NCBI GenBank assembly: GCA_003170875.1
Contig: PMYJ01000109.1
Span: forward strand, 1-49,274
Length of the DNA: 49,274 nt
Source: Candidatus Dormiibacterota bacterium
GTDB lineage: Bacteria; Chloroflexota; Dormibacteria; Aeolococcales; Aeolococcaceae
Reading direction: 5' to 3'
Shown: one piece after another, positions 43,334 through 49,274 of the stretch
Layout: each line of letters opens with the position of its first letter
Numbering within the stretch: position 1 is the stretch's first letter
Program-made: the position numbers and the translations under genes
The notes under the pieces: generated by a model
What the model was told of the DNA's origin: nothing
Database searches by the model: none
The model's input: the letters and a program-made list of their open reading frames with translations, nothing else

Positions 43334-44457
43334 GCTCCCGCATCCGGAGACGTCGACTCGACCAGGGCACCCCCGCTGCTCGGCCCCGCAGTCCAGCCCC
43401 CGACGCCCCGGCAGGTGCCGCCCGGCACGCAGCTGATCGCGTTCAGCGAGAGCACTTGGCCGGCAACCTGCGGAGCGTCCACGAGGGTCCACCTCCCAGA
43501 CGAGTAGCGCATGAGGACCGGCGGGATGGTCGGCACGGGCGTCCCGGACTCGTAGAGCACCCCGACGGAGGCCGATCCGACCGCCCAGCAGTCGCTGGAC
43601 GTCGAGCAGGCGACGCCGGTCAGATACGCTTGGCCGAGAGCACTTGTGCTCGGGCTGTTGACAACGTGCCACTCCCCACTCGTGTAGTGCTCGATCAGCG
43701 GCTGGAGGAGTCCGGAACCCGGGACGGCGCACCCTGCGGCCGTGGTCGCTGCTGAGCACCCCACGGCCCAGCAGTCGCTGGCTCCGACGCAGGTGACAGC
43801 GTCCAGAGCGGTGGTGGCGGTGCCTCGGGAGTTCACCGTCCAGGTGCCCCCCGAGTATTCCTCTATCAGGGCGGACCCGTTTCCGTCTGTGGTCGTGGAG
43901 CCCACCGCCCAGCACTCGTCGACGCCGGCACACGTCACCGCGCTCAGCGAGGAGTTCGTGCCCTCACCTGCCGAGGAGGGCACCGCCTGCCAGCCATCGC
44001 CCGACCAGTGCTCGATAACACTGCCCAGACCCCAGCAGTCCGCTTCGGAGACGCAGGTGATGCCCTCGGGTCCGAAGCCCGACGTGACCGGGACGGAGGT
44101 CCAGCCCCCGCCCGACCAGTGGGCGAGGGCATCCGCGCCCGACGCCCAGCAGTCATCGCTGCCGGCGCAGCTGATCGAGGCCAGGCTGTCGTAAGCCGGA
44201 GGGCTCGCGGCGGGGTACCAGGGGCCCGGGCCACCGGTAAGGACCAGGGACTCGAGCGCGGGCCCCAGCCCCAGGGTCAGCGCCGCCACCATGACCATGA
44301 CCACCGCGACGAGGAGGGTCGGCGCCAGGCAGGCGGCGCGTCGCGCCGGCGGGCGCGGGGGCTGGGCACGCGCGACGTGGCCCCGGCTCCCGTAACCGGC
44401 GTAGCCGGGGTCACCACCGGCGAATCTGTCGCTCACGATTGGACGGGATGGTCGCAC
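43330..44457 (-). CDS. Membrane-anchored protein with six Cys-x4-5-DCW repeats
   Basis: The product of about 375 residues has a basic N-terminus, one membrane helix (LLVAVVMVMVAALTLGLG, about 49-66) and an extracytoplasmic part with six repeats of 35-55 residues. They read ISCAGSDDCWASG, ITCVSEADCWGLG, VTCAGVDECWAVG, VTCVGASDCWAVG, VACSTSSDCWAVG and a degenerate ISCVPGGTCRGVG. Each is followed by LIEHYxxGxW. The pattern suggests a beta-propeller whose blades each hold one disulfide. Similar repeats occur in secreted proteins of soil bacteria; no activity is known. The start is GTG 44457 or an internal GTG seven codons later. Confidence 0.72.
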   Translation of the reverse strand: MRPSRPIVSDRFAGGDPGYAGYGSRGHVARAQPPRPPARRAACLAPTLLVAVVMVMVAALTLGLGPALESLVLTGGPGPWYPAASPPAYDSLASISCAGSDDCWASGADALAHWSGGGWTSVPVTSGFGPEGITCVSEADCWGLGSVIEHWSGDGWQAVPSSAGEGTNSSLSAVTCAGVDECWAVGSTTTDGNGSALIEEYSGGTWTVNSRGTATTALDAVTCVGASDCWAVGCSAATTAAGCAVPGSGLLQPLIEHYTSGEWHVVNSPSTSALGQAYLTGVACSTSSDCWAVGSASVGVLYESGTPVPTIPPVLMRYSSGRWTLVDAPQVAGQVLSLNAISCVPGGTCRGVGGWTAGPSSGGALVESTSPDAGA

Positions 44458-44530
44458 CTGCCCACCCGGAGGGACAACGGGGAAACCCCCGCTCCCAACC
44501 CCCGGACCCAGCCCCCAGCCTCCATCCCGC

Positions 44531-44536
44531 TAGACT
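44531..44536 (+). promoter_or_regulatory. TAGACT -10 element upstream of threonine synthase
   Basis: TAGACT lies 11 nt before the ATG of a 35-codon ORF and 151 nt before thrC. The same hexamer precedes the SDR gene and the glycosyltransferase gene. No good -35 is visible. Confidence 0.4.
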
Positions 44537-44547
44537 TCAGAGCCACG

Positions 44548-44655
44548 ATGTGGAGATCTCATGCGCCCTCGATCCGGCCGCTGCCGTCCTGGGGCGCCAT
44601 CGGGTCCGCGGGGATGCGAATGCGCCGGGGCGGCCTGACCGCCCCGCACGCGTGA
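44548..44655 (+). CDS. Possible leader ORF before threonine synthase (35 codons)
   Basis: A short frame starts just after a -10 element and ends 32 nt before thrC. The peptide opens MWRSHAPSIRP and ends GGLTAPHA, with a single Thr. Its last codons lie in a strong hairpin (44626-44646). It lacks a run of the regulating amino acid, so attenuation by threonine is not clearly supported. Confidence 0.25.
   Translation: MWRSHAPSIRPLPSWGAIGSAGMRMRRGGLTAPHA
44626..44646 (+). terminator. Hairpin in the thrC leader, 8-bp GC stem
   Basis: CGGGGCGG (44626-44633) pairs with CCGCCCCG (44639-44646), loop CCTGA. It lies between a candidate promoter and thrC, so it is either an attenuator or a structural element. 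No T-run follows. Confidence 0.4.
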
Positions 44656-44687
44656 TCTGACATCCTCCTGAACCTGAGGTCCATCAC

Positions 44688-45956
44688 ATGAGCCAACGAA
44701 TACTTTCCCTGCGCTGCCGCGCCTGCGGCAACACCACCCCGATCGCGGCCACCCACGCCTGCGATCTCTGCTTCGGCCCCCTCGAGGTGGCCTATGACTA
44801 CGCCGAGATCGGCCGGCGGGTCTCTCGCAAGAGCATCGAGGCGGGCCCCGCGAGCATCTGGCGCTACCGCGACCTGCTGCCCGTGGAGGACGAGCTGGAG
44901 CCGATCACCCTCGGCGAGGGCTGGTCGCCGCTGATACGCGCCCGCAACCTGGGCGACCTGCTCGGCCTGCGCAACCTCTACCTGAAGAACGACACCCAGA
45001 ACCCGACCAACTCCTTCAAGGACCGGGTGGTGAGCGTCGCCGCCAGCTGGGCACGTGGGCACGGCTTCGACACCCTCGCCTGTGCCAGCACGGGCAACCT
45101 GGCCAACGCCGTCGCCGCCTACGCCGCCCACGCCGCGATGCGCGCGGTGATCATCATCCCGGCCGACCTCGAGTCGGCCAAGAGCTCGACCACCGCGGTG
45201 TTCCGCCCCACCCTGGTGCGGGTCAACGGCACCTACGACGACGCCAACCGGCTCGGCAGCGAGCTGGCCGACGAGGTCCCCTGGGCCTTCTGCAACATCA
45301 ACGTCCGGCCCTTCTACAGCGAGGGCAGCAAGACCCTGACCTACGAGACCGTGGAGCAGCTGGGCTGGCGCCTCCCCGACGAGATCGTGATCCCGATCGC
45401 CTCCGGCTCCCAATTCGTCAAGGCCGAGAAGGCGATCCGCGAGCTGGTCGATCTCGGCTTGGTCGACGGGCCGCCCCACACCCGGCTCACCGGTGCCCAG
45501 GCCTCCGGCTGCGCGCCCGTCGCCGACGCCTTCGCGGGCAACCACCCGGTCACACCGGTCCGGCGCCCCGACACCGTCGCCCGCAGCCTCGCCATCGGCA
45601 GCCCCTCGGACGGGGAGGACGTCATCCGCGCCGCCCGCAAGAGCGGGGGCGTGGTCGAGAGCGTCAGCGACGACGAGATCCTCGACGCAGTGGAGCTGCT
45701 CGCCCGCACCGAGGGAGTGTTCGCCGAGACCGCCGGCGGGGTCACGGTCGCGGTCCTGCGCCGGCTCGCCGAGGCGGGCAGGTGGAAGGGCGACGAGGTG
45801 GTGGTCGCGTACATCACCGGCCACGGCCTCAAAACTGCGGAGGCACTCGAGGGTCGCAGCCAGCTGGACGAACCAATCACCCCATCGCTCCGCGCCTTCA
45901 CGGAGCGCTACCGGGCCGAGATGGACCGGGCTCCTCAGCCGGTGCGCCCGCGATGA
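44688..45956 (+). CDS. thrC: Threonine synthase
   Basis: The 422-residue PLP enzyme converts O-phosphohomoserine to threonine. It has an N-terminal zinc-ribbon-like CRACG...CDLCFGPLE, then GEGWSPLIRARNLG, the PLP lysine in NPTNSFKDRVVSVAAS, the phosphate loop ACASTGNLANAVAAYAA and the late ETAGGVTVAVLRRL. Length and motifs suit class-I/plant-like threonine synthases. A GAGG ribosome site precedes the ATG. The stop overlaps the start of the thioesterase gene (ATGA). Confidence 0.92.
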   Translation: MSQRILSLRCRACGNTTPIAATHACDLCFGPLEVAYDYAEIGRRVSRKSIEAGPASIWRYRDLLPVEDELEPITLGEGWSPLIRARNLGDLLGLRNLYLKNDTQNPTNSFKDRVVSVAASWARGHGFDTLACASTGNLANAVAAYAAHAAMRAVIIIPADLESAKSSTTAVFRPTLVRVNGTYDDANRLGSELADEVPWAFCNINVRPFYSEGSKTLTYETVEQLGWRLPDEIVIPIASGSQFVKAEKAIRELVDLGLVDGPPHTRLTGAQASGCAPVADAFAGNHPVTPVRRPDTVARSLAIGSPSDGEDVIRAARKSGGVVESVSDDEILDAVELLARTEGVFAETAGGVTVAVLRRLAEAGRWKGDEVVVAYITGHGLKTAEALEGRSQLDEPITPSLRAFTERYRAEMDRAPQPVRPR

Positions 45957-46384
45957 CCACGCCCGCCGAGCTCCTGGGGGGCTTCGATCCCAGCGCCGGC
46001 TTCATCGGCCTGCTCGGCCTCCAGGTCGACGAGGTCACCCCGACCCGCGTGACGGCCCACCTCGAGATCCGCGAGCAGCACCTGCAGCCGTACGGCCTGG
46101 TCCACGGTGGCGTCTACGCCGCCGTCGCCGAGACCTTGGCGTCGATCGGGGCGATGGTGGCGGCGGGGAGCGACGGCTCCGGCAGGGGGGCCGTGGGGCT
46201 GGAGAACCACACCAGCTTCCTCCGCACCGCCCGCGCCGGGCAGAGGATCGACGCCGAGGCGACGGTGCGGCACGCCGGGCGCCGGGTCCACCAGTGGGCG
46301 GTGACCATGCGTGACGCGCAGGACGGCCGCGAGCTGGCGACGAGCACCGTCCGGCTCCTGCTGGTGGACACCGAGAAGGTCTGA
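45953..46384 (+). CDS. PaaI-type hotdog-fold thioesterase
   Basis: The 143-residue product has the hotdog signature of PaaI/4HBT acyl-CoA thioesterases: GLQVDEVTPTRVTAHLEI, QPYGLVHGGVYAAVAETLAS with the HGG helix and Glu, and GLENHTSFLRTARAGQRIDAEA. It should hydrolyse an acyl-CoA, possibly aromatic. The ATG overlaps the thrC stop, so it is co-translated with threonine synthase; no metabolic link is known. Confidence 0.87.
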   Translation: MTTPAELLGGFDPSAGFIGLLGLQVDEVTPTRVTAHLEIREQHLQPYGLVHGGVYAAVAETLASIGAMVAAGSDGSGRGAVGLENHTSFLRTARAGQRIDAEATVRHAGRRVHQWAVTMRDAQDGRELATSTVRLLLVDTEKV

Positions 46385-46429
46385 CCCGGCCGGTCGGGCG
46401 GTCCGTCGGGCGCTGGTCCGCCGTCGGCT

Positions 46430-46445
46430 CGTGACCAGGGTCACA
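46430..46445. promoter_or_regulatory. CRP-family operator-like site
   Basis: CGTGA-CCAGGG-TCACA matches the CRP/GlxR pattern TGTGA-N6-TCACA except for the first base. Its centre is about 51 bp before the predicted start of the flavin oxidoreductase transcript. Activity is inference. Confidence 0.4.
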
Positions 46446-46489
46446 TAAGCCGAGCCGGGGGCTGCCCACGGCCCCTACACTGTCGCCCG

Positions 46490-47263
46490 ATGATCGAATC
46501 TGCCCTCACGGTCGACTCCACCAAGTTCGGCACCGCCCGGATCGTCAGCCGCCGCGACTTCGCCGAGGGTCTCTGGGTGATGCGGATCGCCACCGACTTC
46601 GACCTCGGCTACCGGCCCGGCCAGTACTGCACCCTCGCGCTCCCGATCGGCGACCGCCTCATCGAACGGCCTTATTCGATCTGCTCGTCCCCCGAGGAGG
46701 GCGAGATCGAGCTGTTCATCGAGCGGGTCCCGGAGGGCGAGCTGACCGTTCCCCTCCACAGGCTGGAAGTCGGTGCCGAGATGCCGGTCCGGCGCCGCTG
46801 CAAGGGCCTCTTCCTGAAGGAGGCGCCGGTCGAGGGCCAGGCCCACATCTTCGTGGCGACGGTCACCGGGATCGCCCCCTTCGTCTCCTGCATCCGCACC
46901 CTGCTCCGGCGGCTCGACCGCGGCGAGTGGTCTCCGGCGGGGAGGGTGGTGCTCCTCCACGGCGCGAGCGTCTCCTCGGAGTTCGGCTACCTGGACGAGA
47001 TGGGGGCACTCACCGAGAAGTTCGACTGGTTCGAATACGTCCCCACCATCAGCCGGCCCTGGCTGGACCCCGAGTGGCCCGGGGAGCGGGGCCGGGTCGA
47101 GGACGTGGTGCGCAAGTACGCCGACCGGCTCGAGCTGCGCCCGGGTTCGGCCTCCGCGTTCATCTGCGGCAACCCGCAGATGATCGACAACGTCAAGGGC
47201 GCGCTCCGCAGAGGCGGCTTCGAGGCCGCTGCGGTCCACGAGGAGCAGTACTGGCCCGAGTGA
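46490..47263 (+). CDS. Ferredoxin-NADP reductase-like FAD oxidoreductase
   Basis: The 257-residue product has FAD motif IERPYSICSSPEEG, the NAD(P) loop VATVTGIAPFVSCIRTLL and VFICGNPQMIDNVKG near the C-terminus, ending EEQYWPE. It resembles bacterial subclass-I ferredoxin-NADP reductases, whose C-terminus is short and acidic/aromatic. It would exchange electrons between NADPH and ferredoxin or flavodoxin and could serve the ferredoxin-type sulfite reductase of this genome, which is inference. TACACT at 46476-46481 lies 8 nt before the ATG (probable leaderless mRNA). Confidence 0.88.
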   Translation: MIESALTVDSTKFGTARIVSRRDFAEGLWVMRIATDFDLGYRPGQYCTLALPIGDRLIERPYSICSSPEEGEIELFIERVPEGELTVPLHRLEVGAEMPVRRRCKGLFLKEAPVEGQAHIFVATVTGIAPFVSCIRTLLRRLDRGEWSPAGRVVLLHGASVSSEFGYLDEMGALTEKFDWFEYVPTISRPWLDPEWPGERGRVEDVVRKYADRLELRPGSASAFICGNPQMIDNVKGALRRGGFEAAAVHEEQYWPE

Positions 47264-47300
47264 GCGGGTGCACCGTCCGGATGCACCCGGGGTCGGTTCC

Positions 47301-47332
47301 GCGGATTCCGGCTAACCCGGCGGATTCCGGCT
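47301..47332 (+). repeat. Two 13-bp direct repeats, 19-nt period
   Basis: GCGGATTCCGGCT occurs at 47301-47313 and 47320-47332, in the gap after the oxidoreductase gene. The role is unknown; it may be part of a terminator or an operator for the next gene. Confidence 0.45.
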
Positions 47333-47394
47333 GAGTCGAGACTTCAGGGGAAACCCTGATGTCCGTGCTCTCGCCGGTCTCTACCTTGGGCGCC

Positions 47395-47916
47395 GTGAGA
47401 GTCGTCGTGCAGAGCGGAGATGGGGGAGACGTCGCCCGTCCAGCATGGGTTGCCCGGCCCGCGTCGGGCCGGCGCCAGCCGTCGCGGCGCCACCTCGCGC
47501 CGATCCCGCCGCCTGGGTCGAGCCTCCGCTCGATGTCGAGCGCCCCGCCCGCGGCGGCAGGACGCGCGTTCTTCCTCTCCTCGAGCTTCATCCCGACCGC
47601 GGTGATGGCGTACGTGGTGACGGCCCTCGTGCTCGGTCTCACGGGGGTGGTGACCCTCGGCCCCTTCCTCATTCCCGAGTTCAGCACCCAGTGGGGGGCG
47701 TGGCTCCTGAACCCGGGAGCCTACGTTCTCTGCCTCCCGATGATCCTTCTCGTGGCGCGCAGCTGCGTCGGGGGCGGGTGGTGGCAGATCGGCCTGCTGA
47801 CCTGGCTGGTCGTGGGTGCCGGGCTGGCCATCTTCCCCTGGGCCTCGCCCCTCATCCTATGCGGCCAGCCGCTGGTGTTCACCGCCCTCCACCGCGTGGC
47901 CTCGATGCCGAGCTAG
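47395..47916 (+). CDS. Hypothetical membrane protein
   Basis: About 173 residues: a basic, Pro/Arg-rich N-terminal region of 60 residues followed by four hydrophobic segments (IPTAVMAYVVTALVLGLTGVV, AYVLCLPMILLVARSC, WQIGLLTWLVVGAGLAIF, SPLILCGQPLVF). No family is recognised. GTG 47395 is chosen because TACCTT (47382-47387) lies 7 nt upstream, the spacing seen at other leaderless starts here; ATG 47359 upstream and ATG 47533 (MSSAPP) downstream are alternatives. Confidence 0.55.
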   Translation: MRVVVQSGDGGDVARPAWVARPASGRRQPSRRHLAPIPPPGSSLRSMSSAPPAAAGRAFFLSSSFIPTAVMAYVVTALVLGLTGVVTLGPFLIPEFSTQWGAWLLNPGAYVLCLPMILLVARSCVGGGWWQIGLLTWLVVGAGLAIFPWASPLILCGQPLVFTALHRVASMPS

Positions 47917-47945
47917 CGCAACCGACCTCCTACACTGTCGTGCTG

Positions 47946-49100
47946 ATGGACGCCGAGCGCGTGATCGCCGCCGCCCAGGCCGTCGAGACGCCGGTTGCGA
48001 CTGTCGACGTCACCGCGATGGAGTCCAACCTCGCCGCCATGCAGGCCCGCGCCAACGCCCGCGGCCTCGCGCTCCGGCCTCATGCCAAGACCCACAAGAG
48101 CGCCTTCGTCGCCCGTCGCCAGCTCGAGCACGGCGCGACCGGGTTGACGGCGGCGACGCTCACCGAGGCCGAGGTCTTCGCCGCCGCCGGCGCCGGCGAT
48201 CTCCTCATCGCCTTTCCCCCGGTGGGGGAGATGAAGCTGCGCCGGCTGGCGGCGCTGGCGGAGCGGGTCGGGCGGCTCGCGGTGAGCACCGACAGCGTGG
48301 AGGTGGCCGCCGCCCTACCCGAGCAGGTGGAGGTGCTCTGGGAGGTGGACAGCGGGCACCACCGGGTGGGCACCGCGCCGGGGGAGGCCACCGTCGCCGG
48401 AGTGACCGCGCTCGTGGCGGCGATCGGAATGGAGCGGTTCCGGGGGCTTCTCACCTTTCCCGGCCACGCGTACGCCGTCGCCGACCGGGCCGAGCTGGCC
48501 CGGGTCGCCCAGGCCGAGCAGCAGGTGATGCTGGAGACGGCCGCCCAGCTCCGGGCCGCCGGCATCGCCGTACGGGAGCTGAGCGTCGGCTCCACGCCCA
48601 CCGCCTCGTGGACTCAGGCCGGGCCGACCGAGATGCGGCCGGGTTCGTACGTGTACGGCGACGCCCAGCAGGTGGTGCTCGGAGCCATGACCGTGGAGGA
48701 GTGCGCTCTCGGGGTGGTGGCCACGGTGGTCTCGACACCCGCGTCCGACCGGGCCGTCATCGACGCCGGGTCCAAGGCGCTCGCCGCCGACGCGCGGCTC
48801 AGCCTGCTCCGCGGCTACGGAATCGCGGCCGGGCACCAGGACCTGGTGCTGGAGCGGATGAGCGAGGAGCACGGGATGCTCGTGGCCACGGGTGGCCGGA
48901 CCGGGCTGCGCATCGGCGACCGCCTCCTGGTCATCCCGGCCCACTGCTGCACCACGGTCAACCTCCATCCGGCCGTGCTGATGGTCGAGGCCGGGAGGGC
49001 GTGGTGGGACCCGGTGGCGGCGCGCGGCTGGCAGGCAATAGCCGCCGGGACGCCCGGCCCTCCGGGGGTGGTTGACGGCGCAACGAGGCTCGGTGGCTAG
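47946..49100 (+). CDS. D-threonine aldolase / alanine racemase N-domain family PLP enzyme
   Basis: The 384-residue product has the fold-type III PLP pattern: PVATVDVTAMESNLAAMQARA, the PLP lysine in LRPHAKTHKS, EVDSGHHRVG and VGSTPTASW, with a C-terminal metal site PAHCCTTVNLH typical of metal-dependent D-threonine aldolases and D-serine dehydratases. It should cleave or racemise a D-3-hydroxy amino acid. TACACT at 47931-47936 is 9 nt before the ATG (3 nt before an in-frame GTG at 47940). The long upstream open frame overlaps the membrane-protein gene and is not credible. Confidence 0.88.
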   Translation: MDAERVIAAAQAVETPVATVDVTAMESNLAAMQARANARGLALRPHAKTHKSAFVARRQLEHGATGLTAATLTEAEVFAAAGAGDLLIAFPPVGEMKLRRLAALAERVGRLAVSTDSVEVAAALPEQVEVLWEVDSGHHRVGTAPGEATVAGVTALVAAIGMERFRGLLTFPGHAYAVADRAELARVAQAEQQVMLETAAQLRAAGIAVRELSVGSTPTASWTQAGPTEMRPGSYVYGDAQQVVLGAMTVEECALGVVATVVSTPASDRAVIDAGSKALAADARLSLLRGYGIAAGHQDLVLERMSEEHGMLVATGGRTGLRIGDRLLVIPAHCCTTVNLHPAVLMVEAGRAWWDPVAARGWQAIAAGTPGPPGVVDGATRLGG

Positions 49101-49110
49101 ACTGGAGAGC

Positions 49111-49274
49111 ATGACCGCGCCGAGTGGCCGCGCCATCGCCGTCGTTTCGGTCCACGCCTCTCCTCTCAGCGAGCTGGGGCGGGGGGAGAACGGCGGGATG
49201 AATCTCGGGGTCCGGCGCCTCTGCGAGGGTCTCGCGGAGCGGGGGGTGCCGACCGACGTCTTTGTCCGCCGGGA
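49111..49274 (+). CDS. GT4 glycosyltransferase, MshA-like (5' part only)
   Basis: The frame runs off the window end after 54 codons. The start reads VVSVHASPLSELGRG, then ENGGMNLGVRRLCEGLAERG and DVFVRR, matching the N-terminus of GT4 retaining glycosyltransferases such as MshA and related sucrose-phosphate-synthase-like enzymes (HTSP-GGMNVYV type). Mycothiol synthesis is possible but cannot be claimed from this fragment. TAGACT at 49098-49103 lies 7 nt before the ATG, so it is probably leaderless. Confidence 0.75.
   Translation, partial: MTAPSGRAIAVVSVHASPLSELGRGENGGMNLGVRRLCEGLAERGVPTDVFVRR

Overview
This is a high-GC (roughly 70% by eye), gene-dense chromosomal window with about 46 protein genes on both strands. 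I saw no rRNA, tRNA, CRISPR array or intact insertion sequence. Gene content points to an Actinomycetota-like organism or another high-GC terrestrial phylum such as Dormibacterota or Chloroflexota: a DUF222/HNH endonuclease, a DUF3048 lipoprotein, a TM0106-type RecB-like nuclease, an MshA-like glycosyltransferase, many GTG starts and apparently leaderless transcripts. I cannot fix the phylum from sequence alone.

Layout. 1-2570: a short OsmC / methyltransferase / CsoR-family repressor operon, then a medium-chain oxidoreductase. 2595-5633: a GT39-type membrane glycosyltransferase, VOC and TfoX-N proteins, and a small membrane protein. 5700-10469: a probable extracytoplasmic flavin electron-transfer operon (ferric-reductase-like flavocytochrome, FMN-binding protein, His-containing membrane protein) divergent from an OmpR-type two-component system. 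10509-15765: a NarL-type two-component system, a fused PabB-PabC folate enzyme, a dienelactone hydrolase and small membrane proteins. 16014-19679: a membrane protein, an alpha/beta hydrolase and the RecB-like nuclease, which is translationally coupled to a phospholipase-D-family lipoprotein (to 20842). 20843-21564: an intergenic region with the remnant of a DNA methyltransferase gene and a structured 5' leader before a lytic transglycosylase. 22402-27229: a ferritin-like/VIT1 iron transporter, rhodanese, DUF3048 lipoprotein and glutamate-dehydrogenase-family enzyme. 27529-31564: a MacB-type ABC exporter pair, an AlkA-type glycosylase and a HAD phosphatase. 31565-37866: an assimilatory sulfate reduction operon (cysH, an APS kinase-ATP sulfurylase fusion, cysG, sulfite reductase). 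37869-49274: GNAT, a Rossmann protein, receiver-EAL, DUF222/HNH endonuclease, SDR, a Cys/Trp-repeat protein, threonine synthase, thioesterase, flavin oxidoreductase, a D-threonine-aldolase-like enzyme and the start of a GT4 glycosyltransferase.

The most notable signal is the sulfate operon leader. A good promoter is followed after 8 nt by the ATG of a 28-codon ORF whose peptide ends Cys-Ala-Cys-Met-stop and resembles the small leader peptides found before sulfur genes in actinomycetes. GC-rich hairpins and two further overlapping mini-ORFs connect it to cysH. This looks like a leaderless cysteine-responsive attenuator. Second is a near-consensus promoter whose spacer contains an exact CGAAC-N4-GTTCG LexA (SOS) box in front of the DUF222/HNH endonuclease.
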